Positions 35,307-44,314 of a stretch of 64,000 bases of DNA are shown here, piece by piece. The number at the start of each line of letters is the position of its first letter. Positions within the stretch are counted from its first letter, which is position 1. Both the position numbers and the translations under genes were made by a program. Source of the DNA: VFMC01 sp040380855 (GTDB lineage Bacteria > Actinomycetota > Acidimicrobiia > Acidimicrobiales > Ilumatobacteraceae); assembly GCA_040380855.1 (NCBI GenBank), contig JBEIIG010000001.1:1-64000 (forward strand), written 5' to 3'. The notes beneath the pieces are model-generated. The model saw nothing but the letters and a program-made list of their open reading frames with translations, had not been told where the DNA came from and made no database searches.

Positions 35307-36506
35307 TTACACCAGCCATGCCTCGCGCGAGATCGGTTGCATCAGCGACGATCGGGTGAACGAGAACGGCGCGAGCTCGGGGCGGGAGGGCTCGTCGCAG
35401 GCGTAGCCGGCCAGTGTGCGGCCGAACCACGACGCGAACTTGAACCCGTGACCCGACCCGAGCGCGGCCGAGATCTGCGGGTGCTCGGGCAGTCGGTCGC
35501 ACAGGAAGTCGCGGTCGGACGTCATCGTGTACAAACAGGTGACCGTTCGCGGCGTGCCCAGGCCCGGGCCGAGCAGACCGTGCATGAACTCGACGAGACG
35601 CTGCTGCATCGTCGGGTCGGGGTCGAAGGTACGCGTGTCGGGGTCGACCTCGAACCCACCGCAGTCCTCGGCGGCCTTCACCGCCGTCGGGTCGCCGTAG
35701 ACGGGGAAGCCGTAGAACGACGGGTCGTCCATCCAGATCCACACCGGGAACCGGTCGGGCAGGTACTGGTCGAGCTGCGCGTGCGGGAAGTACGACACCT
35801 GCTCGCGGGTGATGGCGAGCGGCAGGTCGTAGCCGAGCGGCGCCAGCAGCCGACTGGTCCATGCGTCGGCGGCCACCACCACTCGACCGGCGCGCACCAC
35901 GCCGCGGTCGGTGATCACGTCGACCTCGCCGCCCACCGGACGCAGCGCCTGCACCCCCACGTGTTCGCGCAGGTCGGCACCGTGGGCCACGGCGAGCCGT
36001 TGCATCACCGCTGTGGCACGACCCGCCGGCACGATGCCACCCTCGGCCTGCCAGATGGCGTGCACGTCGGGAGTGACGAGCGAACCTGCTGCGTACTGTG
36101 GCCAGCGACGGCACACCTCGGCCCCGTCGATCCACTCGTACGGAACCCCGACGGCATCGAGGCTGGTGCGGTAGGTGTCGGCATCGATGGCAGCGTCGGG
36201 TGGGAAGAAGTCGATGCCCCCGGTGACCGACACCAACGCTTCGCCGCTGTCGTCCTCGACCGTCTGCCAGGCGTCGTAGGCCTCGGCAGTGAGTCGCACG
36301 TATCCGGGCGTGTGGTACGAGCGGCGGATGATGCGCGAATGATCGTGCGATGCGCCACGGACATGGCCGAGATCGAACTGCTCGAGGCCGAGCACCTCCA
36401 CCCCGCGGCGGGCGAGCCAGAACGCAGTGGCCGAGCCGAAGCCGCCCAGGCCCACCACCACCACGTCGGCAGTGGCGGGCAGCGGTGCACCAGACGAACC
36501 GTTCAT
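35307..36506 (-). CDS. solA: FAD-dependent amine oxidase, sarcosine/N-methyltryptophan oxidase type
   Basis: 399 residues of the monomeric sarcosine oxidase family, which oxidises N-methyl amino acids to give hydrogen peroxide. The N-terminal FAD-binding motif is VVVVGLGGFGSATAFWLARRG. VTCLYTMTSDRDF near residue 340 matches the segment holding the cysteine that links FAD covalently (K/T-C-x-Y-T). GSGHGFKFASWFGRTLAG is the C-terminal FAD contact. Substrate specificity cannot be read from sequence; the symbol is by family. The ATG is 6 nt after TAGCCT, a -10 element that overlaps the -10 of the divergent hydrolase gene. Confidence 0.85.
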   Translation of the reverse strand: MNGSSGAPLPATADVVVVGLGGFGSATAFWLARRGVEVLGLEQFDLGHVRGASHDHSRIIRRSYHTPGYVRLTAEAYDAWQTVEDDSGEALVSVTGGIDFFPPDAAIDADTYRTSLDAVGVPYEWIDGAEVCRRWPQYAAGSLVTPDVHAIWQAEGGIVPAGRATAVMQRLAVAHGADLREHVGVQALRPVGGEVDVITDRGVVRAGRVVVAADAWTSRLLAPLGYDLPLAITREQVSYFPHAQLDQYLPDRFPVWIWMDDPSFYGFPVYGDPTAVKAAEDCGGFEVDPDTRTFDPDPTMQQRLVEFMHGLLGPGLGTPRTVTCLYTMTSDRDFLCDRLPEHPQISAALGSGHGFKFASWFGRTLAGYACDEPSRPELAPFSFTRSSLMQPISREAWLV

Positions 36507-36512
36507 GTGTCG

Positions 36513-36522
36513 AGGCTACTCT
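36513..36522. promoter_or_regulatory. Symmetric bidirectional promoter between solA and the CocE-type hydrolase
   Basis: The 10-mer AGGCTACTCT contains TACTCT on the plus strand, ending 8 nt before the hydrolase ATG, and TAGCCT on the minus strand, starting 6 nt from the solA ATG. Both share the central TA. The whole intergenic space is only 24 bp, so each gene probably has a leaderless message and RNA polymerase can serve only one direction at a time. Confidence 0.6.
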
Positions 36523-36530
36523 GAACGGTC

Positions 36531-38552
36531 ATGCAGGATTCGATCGACTCAGCACCGCGGGCCTGGACCGAGCACGAGGTGTCGATCGTTGCGGCCGACG
36601 GCGTGGGGCTGGCGGCACGGCTGTACCTGCCCCACGGCGACGGCCCGTTCGCCACACTGATGGAGGCCCTGCCCTATCGCAAGGACGACATCACGTCGTC
36701 GTACGCCGACAGCTACGAGCGCTTCGCCGGCCAGGCCGGCTTCGCCGTGCTCCGGCTCGACCTGCGCGGCACCGGTTCGTCGGGCGGCACCCTCGACGAC
36801 GAGTACACCGACCTCGAACGATCCGACCTGCGCGCCGCGATCGAATGGGCCGCCGCGCAGCCGTGGTCGTCGGGTCAGGTGGGCATGCTGGGCACGTCGT
36901 ACTCGGGCTTCAACAGCCTGCACATGGCGATGGACGACGTGCCCCAACTGGGCGCCATCGTGGCCACCTACGCCACCGACGACCGCTACACCGACGATGT
37001 GCACTACATGGGCGGCGCCCTGCGCCAGCTCGACCTGATCGACTATCCGCTGTACATGGTGGCGATGAACGCCCTACCGCCCGTGCCCGAGATCTGGGGC
37101 CCCGACTGGATCGACGAGTGGACGCGCCGCATCCACGACAGCGAGCCGTGGTTGCTCGAATGGTTGCGTGCCCCGCTGGCCACCGATGTGTGGCGCCGCG
37201 GCTCCATCCGCCTCGGCCCGGGCAGCGACGGCTACGAGCGCATCGGCTGTCCGACGATGCTGATCGCCGGATGGGCCGACGGCTATCGCAACAACACGTT
37301 CCGCACGATCGAGCACCTGCAGGTGCCCTGGCGCCTGCTCGCCGGACCGTGGGTGCACAAGGACCCGTCGGTGGCCCGGCCCGGACCCAACGTCGACAGC
37401 GACGCCGAGATCATCGCCTTCTTCGACGAGCACCTCCGCGGTGGACCAGCGGCGGTCGACGTGCCCGGGCACGTGTTCGTGCGCGCCCCGGTGGGCGCCC
37501 AGCCCGACCTGGCCCTGCACCCGGGCCACTGGGTGCAGATCGACCGCTGGCCGCACCCGGGCCTCACCTGGCGCGAACTGCGCGCTGTCGGCGCCGACGA
37601 CCCGGCGCGTGTCGACGAGTTGGTGGTGGAAGGCGATGTCGGCGCGCAGGCCTGGAACTCGTGTGGTGGCGGGTTGCCGTGGGGGCAGTCGCTCGACCAG
37701 CGCATCGACAACGCCCGATCGCTCACCTACGACTGGCCCACCGACCCTGCCACCCACCCGGGCGAGCAGGTGGTGATGGGTCATGCCGACGTGTGCCTGC
37801 GGGTGCGCTCGTCGTCCACCGCCGGGCACGTGTCGGTGAAGCTGTGCGACGTGGCCCCCGACGGCACGTCGACCCTCATCACCCGCGGCTACCTCGACCT
37901 CGAGCACCGCGGCTGCTGGCCGCAGGACGCATGGGGCGAGGTGGGCGCCGCGCCGCGGCCGCTCGTACCCGGCGAGTGGGTCGACGTACGCATCGAGTTC
38001 GAGGCCACCACCTGGACGCTCGTGCCCGGTCACCGGCTGCGCCTGGCCGTGGCCGGCACCGACTGGCCCAACTGCTGGCCGGCACGCGTGCAGTTCACCC
38101 TCGGCGTCGACCGCGAGTCCATCGTGCTGCGCCTACCGGTGGTCGACGGGCTCGAACCGTTGCAGCACACCTTCGGCACCGGCCCGGGCCCGTCGCCCGA
38201 CGACGCCGACGGTGTGGAGTGGCGCTACGAGCACGACGTGCTGGCGCGCGAGACGCGGGCCCACAGCCGCTACGGCGGGACGTACCGGGGTTTCCGCAAC
38301 ATCGCGATCGACGACCACTACGAGGGTCACGTGGGAATCAGCACGGTCGACTGCTCGAAGGGTTGGGTGCGCGGCCGCTCGCGACTGCAGCTCACGTTCC
38401 CCGAGGCGGTGTGCACCACCGAGGCGACGCTCGAGGTGACCAGCGACGCGGAGGCGTTCGACGTGAGCATCCGGCTCACCGTCGAACACGACGGCGTGCA
38501 GATCGCCGAACGCCACTGGCACGAGCGGTTCGGGCGCACACCGGCGCCGTAG
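36531..38552 (+). CDS. CocE/NonD family hydrolase (Xaa-Pro dipeptidyl-peptidase type)
   Basis: 673 residues. The alpha/beta-hydrolase core has LRLDLRGTGSSGG and the nucleophile elbow MLGTSYSGFNS (Ser123), with ADGYRNNTFR and GPWVHKDP holding the acid and His. From about residue 350 comes the beta-rich PepX C-terminal domain (GHVSVKLCDVAPDGTSTLIT, VPGHRLRLAVAGTDWPN). The last ~150 residues add an extra domain (LEVTSDAEAFDVSIRLTVEHD). Members cleave esters or amides such as proline dipeptides. Beside a peptide transporter and an S9 peptidase, a role in peptide or amide use is plausible but inferred. Convergent with the transporter operon (19 nt between stops). Confidence 0.85.
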   Translation: MQDSIDSAPRAWTEHEVSIVAADGVGLAARLYLPHGDGPFATLMEALPYRKDDITSSYADSYERFAGQAGFAVLRLDLRGTGSSGGTLDDEYTDLERSDLRAAIEWAAAQPWSSGQVGMLGTSYSGFNSLHMAMDDVPQLGAIVATYATDDRYTDDVHYMGGALRQLDLIDYPLYMVAMNALPPVPEIWGPDWIDEWTRRIHDSEPWLLEWLRAPLATDVWRRGSIRLGPGSDGYERIGCPTMLIAGWADGYRNNTFRTIEHLQVPWRLLAGPWVHKDPSVARPGPNVDSDAEIIAFFDEHLRGGPAAVDVPGHVFVRAPVGAQPDLALHPGHWVQIDRWPHPGLTWRELRAVGADDPARVDELVVEGDVGAQAWNSCGGGLPWGQSLDQRIDNARSLTYDWPTDPATHPGEQVVMGHADVCLRVRSSSTAGHVSVKLCDVAPDGTSTLITRGYLDLEHRGCWPQDAWGEVGAAPRPLVPGEWVDVRIEFEATTWTLVPGHRLRLAVAGTDWPNCWPARVQFTLGVDRESIVLRLPVVDGLEPLQHTFGTGPGPSPDDADGVEWRYEHDVLARETRAHSRYGGTYRGFRNIAIDDHYEGHVGISTVDCSKGWVRGRSRLQLTFPEAVCTTEATLEVTSDAEAFDVSIRLTVEHDGVQIAERHWHERFGRTPAP

Positions 38553-38571
38553 CGCCCGGGCGACGACGGCG

Positions 38572-39546
38572 TCAGCCGGCGACGGCGTGACAGGCGACGC
38601 GTCGACCCGGGCCGATGTCGACCGCGGCCACATCGTCGCCTCGGCACCGCGCCTCGATGCCCAGCCGGGCCGCCTCGCCGCTCGCCACCACCGGGCAGCG
38701 CGGATGGAAACGGCACCCGGCGGGCACGTTCGCCGGGTCGGGTGTCTCGCCGGTGAGGATCTGGCGCCCACCGCCGCCGTGCTCGGGCACCACCGACAGC
38801 AGCGCACGCGTGTAGGGGTGCTGCGGATCGGCCAGCACCTGTTCGGTGGGGCCTTCTTCGACGATGCGGCCGAGGTACATCACGGCCACCCGGTCGGCGA
38901 TGTTCCAGGCGAGGCCGAGATCGTGGGTGACGGCCACGATCGACACACCGCGCTCGTCGACGTAGCGTCGCATGAGCGCCAGGATCTCGCCCCGGATCGA
39001 CGCGTCGAGGCTGGCGACGGGTTCGTCGGCCAGCAGCAGGGTGGGATGCAGTGCCATGGCAGCGGCGATGAGCACCCGCTGCCGCTGGCCACCCGACACC
39101 TCGTGCGGGTAGCGGCGCAGATAGCGCACCGGCGGCCGCAGGCCTGCGTCGGCAAGGGCCTCGGCCACCAGATCGGGCTCGTGGCCGGGCACACGGTGGA
39201 TGCGCAGCCCCTCGGCCACCGCCTCGTAGATGGTGTGCCGCGGGTTCAGTGCCCCGGTGGGGTCTTGGAAGATCATCTGCACCGAGCGGCGCAGACGGCG
39301 CAGCCCGGCTGCGTCGCGACCCACCACCTGCCCGTCGACCGTGACCGTGCCGTCGGCCAGCGGCTCGAGGCCGATGATCGACCGGATGAGCGTGGTCTTG
39401 CCACAGCCCGACTCGCCCACCAACGCCAGCACCTCGCCGCGGCGCACCTCGAGGTCGACACCGTCGACAGCCCTGATGGGGCCACCACCCCGCCGAGCCG
39501 GGAACGTCACCCGAGCCCCGCGCACGGTGAGCAACTCGTCGCTCAC
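38572..39546 (-). CDS. Oligopeptide/dipeptide ABC transporter ATPase (DppF/OppF type)
   Basis: 324 residues. Walker A is GESGCGKTT, the Q-loop MIFQDPTGALNP, the signature VSGGQRQRVL, Walker B LLLADEP and the H-loop VTHDLG. The C-terminal oligo_HPY extension is present (HPYTRALLSVVP, GCRFHPRCP) and holds cysteines that in some relatives bind an iron-sulfur cluster. The GTG start overlaps the stop of the upstream ATPase gene by 3 nt (GTGA). Last gene of the five-gene transporter operon. Confidence 0.95.
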   Translation of the reverse strand: MSDELLTVRGARVTFPARRGGGPIRAVDGVDLEVRRGEVLALVGESGCGKTTLIRSIIGLEPLADGTVTVDGQVVGRDAAGLRRLRRSVQMIFQDPTGALNPRHTIYEAVAEGLRIHRVPGHEPDLVAEALADAGLRPPVRYLRRYPHEVSGGQRQRVLIAAAMALHPTLLLADEPVASLDASIRGEILALMRRYVDERGVSIVAVTHDLGLAWNIADRVAVMYLGRIVEEGPTEQVLADPQHPYTRALLSVVPEHGGGGRQILTGETPDPANVPAGCRFHPRCPVVASGEAARLGIEARCRGDDVAAVDIGPGRRVACHAVAG

Positions 39547-40511
39547 GACGCACCCTCCAGGTGCACGCACGCCGCCCGCCTCGCGAAGCCTGCCGCCAGC
39601 AACTCCACCGTCGCCGTGGCGCACCGCTCGACGGCCACCGGGCAGCGGGGGTGGAACGCACACCCACCGGGCAACGCCGTGGGGTCGGGCGGGTCGCCGG
39701 CCAGACCGCGGGGCGCCAGGCGCGACGTCGGGTCGCCGATGGTGGGGAACGCGCCCGCCAGGGCACGGGTGTACGGGTGCTGCGGCGAGGTGAGCACCTC
39801 GGCGCTCGGCCCCTCCTCGACGATGCGCCCGGCGTACATCACCGCCAGCCGGTCGCACACCTGCGCCAGCACCGACAGGTCGTGGGTGATGAACAGCATG
39901 GCCAGGCCGTGGTCGCGCTGCAGTTCGGCCAGCAGTTCCAGCACCTGGGCCTGCACCATCACGTCGAGCGCGGTGGTGGGCTCGTCGGCGATCAGCAGCT
40001 TCGGCTCGCAGGCCAGAGCGATGGCGATGAGCACCCGTTGGCGCTGGCCGCCCGAGAGCTGGTGCGGGTAGGCGTCGACCCGCGCCGCAGGGATGCCCAC
40101 CCGTTCCAGCAGTTCGGCCGCGCGGGCTCGGGCCGCCGCCGCAGAGGGCGGCGACGCGTGCTGCAGCACCGCCTCTTCGATCTGCGGGCCGATGCGGTGC
40201 ACCGGATTGAGCGAATGCAGCGCGCCCTGGAACACGATCGCCGCGCTGGTCCAGCGCACCGCCCGCAACTTCCCCGGCTTCATCGCGTACACGTCGTCGC
40301 CCTCGAGCAGCACCTGGCCGGTCACCTCGGTCGTGGCGGGCAGCAGGCGCAGCACCGCCCCGGCGATGGTCGACTTGCCACAGCCCGACTCGCCCGCCAG
40401 GCCCACCGTGTCGCCCGGTTCGATCACCAGGTCGACCCCGCGCACCGCCGGCACCGGGCCGCCCTCGGTGCGGTAGGTCACGCCCAGATCGCGTAGCTCC
40501 AGCAGGCTCAT
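39543..40511 (-). CDS. Oligopeptide/dipeptide ABC transporter ATPase (DppD/OppD type)
   Basis: 322 residues. Walker A GESGCGKST, Q-loop IVFQGALHSLNPVHRIG, signature LSGGQRQRVL, Walker B LLIADEPTTALDV and H-loop FITHDLSVLAQV are complete, and the oligo_HPY tail GCAFHPRCPVAVERC is at the C-terminus. The Q-loop reads FQG rather than the usual FQD, as in many DppD proteins. Its ATG overlaps the permease stop (ATGA), so it is translationally coupled. Forms a heterodimer with the neighbouring ATPase. Confidence 0.95.
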   Translation of the reverse strand: MSLLELRDLGVTYRTEGGPVPAVRGVDLVIEPGDTVGLAGESGCGKSTIAGAVLRLLPATTEVTGQVLLEGDDVYAMKPGKLRAVRWTSAAIVFQGALHSLNPVHRIGPQIEEAVLQHASPPSAAAARARAAELLERVGIPAARVDAYPHQLSGGQRQRVLIAIALACEPKLLIADEPTTALDVMVQAQVLELLAELQRDHGLAMLFITHDLSVLAQVCDRLAVMYAGRIVEEGPSAEVLTSPQHPYTRALAGAFPTIGDPTSRLAPRGLAGDPPDPTALPGGCAFHPRCPVAVERCATATVELLAAGFARRAACVHLEGAS

Positions 40512-41452
40512 CGCTCACGCAGCCGCGGGTCGAGGATCTCTTCGAGGGCTCGGCCGAACAGGGTGAACGCCAGCACCACCGCCACGATGCCGAGGCCGGC
40601 GGGCAGGTAGTACCACCACGCGTTGCGGCCGATCGCGCCCGCCTGGAACGCCTCCTCCAGCGTCTTGCCCCACGATGGCTGCGTCGGGTCGCCGAGGCCC
40701 AGGAACGCCAGCGTCGTCTCGGTGAGGATCGAGATGGGCACCGCGAGCGTGGTGCTGGCCAGCAGCAGCGGGGCAACGTTGGGCAGCACGTGACGCTGCA
40801 CCAGATGCCGCTTGGTGGCACCCAGGGCACGGGCCCGGTCGACGTACAGGCGTTGCTTCACCGTGAGCACCTGCGATCGCACCAGACGTGCCGTCGCCGG
40901 CCACGAGGTGATGCCGATGACCAAGATGATGTTCCACACCGAGCGGCCCAGCACCGCCGCCAGCACGATGGCCAGCGGCAGGAACGGCACCACCAGGAAC
41001 CAGTCGGTCACCCGCATCAGCACACCGTCGGCGCGGCCGCCGAAGAACCCGGCCGTGATGCCCACCACGGCACCGATGGCGATGGTGAGCAGGGTGGCCA
41101 TCAACCCCACGAACAGGCTGGCCCGCGAGCCCCACACGAACTGAGCCGCCACGCTGCGACCGAGATGGTCGGTGCCGAACCAGAACTCGCGGCTCGGAGG
41201 CGCCCAGGTGGGGTTGTCGATCGAGGCCACGGCGCTGAGCGCTGAGCGGGGCACCAGCAGCGGGGCGAAGAGGGCCATCAACGCGAACAGCACCAGCACC
41301 ACCAGGCCCGTCATGGCCAGGCGGTCGCGCCGCACCCGCGACACCGCCACCCCGGCGGCCGCTCTGCGCCGCGCCCACACCACCTCGCGCGGCGACAGCA
41401 CCATTGCCCGCGTGTCGGCCACCGGCTCGTCGCGCTGCACGTCGTCGCTCAT
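40508..41452 (-). CDS. Peptide ABC transporter permease (DppC type)
   Basis: 314 residues with about six membrane helices. A cytoplasmic N-terminal tail of about 50 residues precedes helix 1 (LAMTGLVVLVLFALMALFAP). FWFGTDHLGRSVAAQFVWGSR is the conserved DppC segment, and the EAA loop reads RARALGATKRHLVQRHVLPN. The ATG at 41452 overlaps the stop of the DppB gene (ATGA). A longer frame upstream only shadows that gene. Confidence 0.94.
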   Translation of the reverse strand: MSDDVQRDEPVADTRAMVLSPREVVWARRRAAAGVAVSRVRRDRLAMTGLVVLVLFALMALFAPLLVPRSALSAVASIDNPTWAPPSREFWFGTDHLGRSVAAQFVWGSRASLFVGLMATLLTIAIGAVVGITAGFFGGRADGVLMRVTDWFLVVPFLPLAIVLAAVLGRSVWNIILVIGITSWPATARLVRSQVLTVKQRLYVDRARALGATKRHLVQRHVLPNVAPLLLASTTLAVPISILTETTLAFLGLGDPTQPSWGKTLEEAFQAGAIGRNAWWYYLPAGLGIVAVVLAFTLFGRALEEILDPRLRER

Positions 41453-42417
41453 CGCCCACCCACTCGCGGGTCGAGCAGGCCGTACAGCAGGTCGACGACC
41501 AGGTTGGCCACGATGAGTGCAGCGCTGAACAGCAGGAACAGGCCCTGCAACATCGGGAAGTCGGGCCCGCGAATGGCCTCGAGCGTGGCCTGCCCCAGGC
41601 CCGGCCACGAGAAGATCGACTCGACGGCGATACTGCCCGACAGCACGTAGCCGAAGTTCAGCGCCGACAGGCTCACCACCGGCAGCAGCGCATTGCGCAC
41701 TGCGTGTCGGCGGCGCACCTCCACATCGCGCAACCCCTTGGCGCGGGCCAGCAGCAGGTAGTCCTCGCGCACGGTGTCGAGCATCGACGAGCGCATCACG
41801 ATCGCGTACTCGCCCAGGTACGCAATGGCCAGCGTCAGCGCGGGCAGCGCCATGTGGTGCAGCTGGTCGAGCAGCAGTGCCACACCCGTCGCCGTGCTGC
41901 CGGGGTCGGTGATGCCCCCGGTGGGGAACAGGCCGAGCTGCACGGCGAACACGCCGAGCATCAGCATCCCCAGCCAGAAATCGGGCACCGAGTAGGTGAA
42001 CATCGAGAACGTCGTGGCGCCCACGTCGAAGCGGCTGCGGCGCCGCCAGCCGGCCCGGATGCCGATGGCGATACCGATGATCATGGCCAGCGTGGTGGCC
42101 GTGCCCACCAGCACCAGCGTGGGCCACAGCGCTTCACGGATCTCGGTGGTGACCGGTCGCCTGCTCTGCATCGACACACCCAGGTTGCCGCGCACCACCT
42201 GACCGACGTAGGCGACGAACTGCTCGAGCTTCGAGCCGTCGAGGTCGAACTGGCGGCGCAACCGGTCGAGTTGCTCAGGGGTGAGGTTGCGCCCGCGGAA
42301 CATCTTGCCCACGGGGTCGTCGTTCACCACGCGGAACAAGAAGAAGTTGAACACCAGCACGAACCCGAGCGTCGCCAGTGCACCCAGGCACTTGCCGACG
42401 ACGAACCGGGCCCGCAC
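41449..42417 (-). CDS. Peptide ABC transporter permease (DppB type)
   Basis: 322 residues, membrane protein. The N-terminal helix GALATLGFVLVFNFFLFRVV is followed by the extracytoplasmic loop typical of DppB (LTPEQLDRLRRQFDLDG). The EAA loop is RAKGLRDVEVRRRHAVRNALLP, and FSWPGLGQATLEAI lies near the end. The GTG start is 6 nt after the binding-protein stop. The first 80 residues fit the family but contain an unusual FFLFRVVNDDPVGKMF instead of FxxxRLxPGDP. Confidence 0.93.
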   Translation of the reverse strand: MRARFVVGKCLGALATLGFVLVFNFFLFRVVNDDPVGKMFRGRNLTPEQLDRLRRQFDLDGSKLEQFVAYVGQVVRGNLGVSMQSRRPVTTEIREALWPTLVLVGTATTLAMIIGIAIGIRAGWRRRSRFDVGATTFSMFTYSVPDFWLGMLMLGVFAVQLGLFPTGGITDPGSTATGVALLLDQLHHMALPALTLAIAYLGEYAIVMRSSMLDTVREDYLLLARAKGLRDVEVRRRHAVRNALLPVVSLSALNFGYVLSGSIAVESIFSWPGLGQATLEAIRGPDFPMLQGLFLLFSAALIVANLVVDLLYGLLDPRVGGR

Positions 42418-42423
42418 GGTCGA

Positions 42424-44205
42424 TCACTCGCGTTCGTCGCGCGACGTCCGCGAGCGGGTGATCAGCAGCACTGCGGCACCGGCAGCCACCACCGCGCCCA
42501 CGATGACGGCAATCAGCACACCGGTGCCCATACCGCCGTCGTCGTCACCACCGCCACCCACGGGTACGAGGTTGGCGTAGGTGGGCGACGTGTTGCTGAA
42601 GAGCACCGGGCCGGTCTCGGCCGGCTGACGGGTCCAGCCGGTGAAGCGGTCGGTGCGGTAGGCCTGCAGTTCGGCGTCCTCGAACAGCACCACGTACGTC
42701 GACTCGTCGTAGAACAGGCGCAACATCTGGTGCACCAGCTCGATGCGCTTGGTGCGGTCGAGCTCCTGGTTCTGCTGGGTGTAGAGCGCGTCGAACTCGT
42801 CGCTGCACCAGTTGGCATCGTTGTAGCCGTAGCTGTCGAGCGACGTGGTGAGCTGCTCGCACCGGAAGTACGACAGCATCGGGTCGGGGTCGACGAACGG
42901 GGTCCAGCCCCACACGAACAGGTCGTACTCGCCCGAGGCGACCACATCGGTGAGCTGGGTGTCGTCGAACACCGACACCTCGGTGCCGATGCCGATCTGT
43001 TCGAGCCAGCCGGTGACCAGTTCGCGGATCGGCGCGGCGACTTCGCTCTCGGAGCGCTCGGCGTAGCGGAACACCAACTCCTGGCCACCGCCGGGCATCT
43101 CGCGCACACCGTCACCATTGGTGTCGACGTAGCCGGCGTCGTCGAGCAGTTGCTGGGCCCTGGCGGGGTCGTAGGTGTACTGCTCGGCCTCGGGGATGGC
43201 CGGCTTCCAGGCGGGGTCGGGCGACACCGACAGGGTGGTGCCCTTCACGCCGTAGCCGTTGATCACCCGGTCGAACAGCACCTGCTTGTCGATGGCGTGG
43301 TGGATGGCGTGACGCACGGTGACGTCCTGCAGCGCCGGGTGTCCGTCGCCCAGGCCGCCGGCCATACCGTTCATCGCCAACTCGGTCATGCTGCCCTGGG
43401 TGCCGAAGATCGCCTCGATGCCCTCGGTCGACTGCAGATCGGCGAACGCCGACGACGGCACCGCGTTGGCAGCGTCGATCTCGCCCTTCTTCAACGCCGC
43501 CACCATCGCATCGGCGTTGGTGAACACGCGGAAGATCACCTGGTCGATGGCCGGGGCGCCCTTCCAGTAGTTGGGGTTGGCCTTCATCGTCCACGACTGG
43601 CCCGACTTCCACTCCTGCAGCGTGAACGGGCCCGACCCCACTCCGTCGAGCGCGTCGTAGGTGGTGATGTCGCCGGCCGCCTGCTCTTCCCAGATGTGCT
43701 TGGGCAGGATGTACACGTCCATCGTGGGCAGCTTCGGGTCGGGCACGCTGCTCGTGATCTTCACGGTGCGCGCATCGACCGCCGTGGCGGTGAGGTTGGC
43801 CGTGATCGACGAATGGTTCATCCAGCCCTGATCGCGCGACGTGTTCACCGTCCAGGCCACGTCGTCGGCGGTGAGCGGCGTGCCGTCGCTCCAGGTGAGC
43901 CCCTCACGCAGGGTGTAGGTGTAGGTGAGGCCACCGTCGCTGGCCGTCCACGACTCGGCCAGGCCGGGCTCGGTGGCGAAGTCGGCCGCCGCTTTGTCGG
44001 TGAGCGTGGCGTACTGCAGGTTCCACACCTCGTACGACGACACCAGGTAGCCGGCGGTCACATTGGGCGAGTCGAGATCTTGCAACAACCCCACCGTCAA
44101 CGTGACCGGCGCATCCTGAGCCGCATGGGCGGGCAGCACCCAACCCACTGCCGCAACTGCAAGTGCCCCGACCGCACCCGCCATCATCCGACGCCGTCGC
44201 CCCAT
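42424..44205 (-). CDS. Peptide-binding protein of the ABC transporter, C-terminally membrane-anchored
   Basis: 593 residues, family 5 solute-binding protein: LTVGLLQDLDSPNVTAGYL at the start of the mature part, then EGLTWSDGTPLTADDVAW, DALDGVGSGPFTLQEWKSG and DDAGYVDTNGDG. The N-terminal signal MMAGAVGALAVAAVGWVLPAHA has no lipobox cysteine. Instead a transmembrane helix (GTGVLIAVIVGAVVAAGAAVLLI) and a basic tail (TRSRTSRDERE) close the protein, so it is probably held in the membrane from its C-terminus. The ATG at 44205 has GGGAGGG 7 nt upstream. First gene of the operon. Confidence 0.93.
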   Translation of the reverse strand: MGRRRRMMAGAVGALAVAAVGWVLPAHAAQDAPVTLTVGLLQDLDSPNVTAGYLVSSYEVWNLQYATLTDKAAADFATEPGLAESWTASDGGLTYTYTLREGLTWSDGTPLTADDVAWTVNTSRDQGWMNHSSITANLTATAVDARTVKITSSVPDPKLPTMDVYILPKHIWEEQAAGDITTYDALDGVGSGPFTLQEWKSGQSWTMKANPNYWKGAPAIDQVIFRVFTNADAMVAALKKGEIDAANAVPSSAFADLQSTEGIEAIFGTQGSMTELAMNGMAGGLGDGHPALQDVTVRHAIHHAIDKQVLFDRVINGYGVKGTTLSVSPDPAWKPAIPEAEQYTYDPARAQQLLDDAGYVDTNGDGVREMPGGGQELVFRYAERSESEVAAPIRELVTGWLEQIGIGTEVSVFDDTQLTDVVASGEYDLFVWGWTPFVDPDPMLSYFRCEQLTTSLDSYGYNDANWCSDEFDALYTQQNQELDRTKRIELVHQMLRLFYDESTYVVLFEDAELQAYRTDRFTGWTRQPAETGPVLFSNTSPTYANLVPVGGGGDDDGGMGTGVLIAVIVGAVVAAGAAVLLITRSRTSRDERE

Positions 44206-44225
44206 CACACGCCCTCCCCAGGGAT

Positions 44226-44241
44226 GGACCAATCCTGGTCC
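44226..44241. promoter_or_regulatory. Palindrome upstream of the peptide-transporter operon
   Basis: GGACCA-ATCC-TGGTCC is a perfect 6-4-6 inverted repeat 21 nt before the binding-protein start codon and so in the promoter/leader zone. It could be an operator for the operon, or a hairpin in the 5' leader. No dedicated regulator gene is adjacent. Confidence 0.45.
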
Positions 44242-44314
44242 GCTGTTCAGACATGTTGCCACATCGCATCGCACCGCTTTGCCAAGGCGATCCGTGCGGC
44301 GAGCGCGAGCCGGG

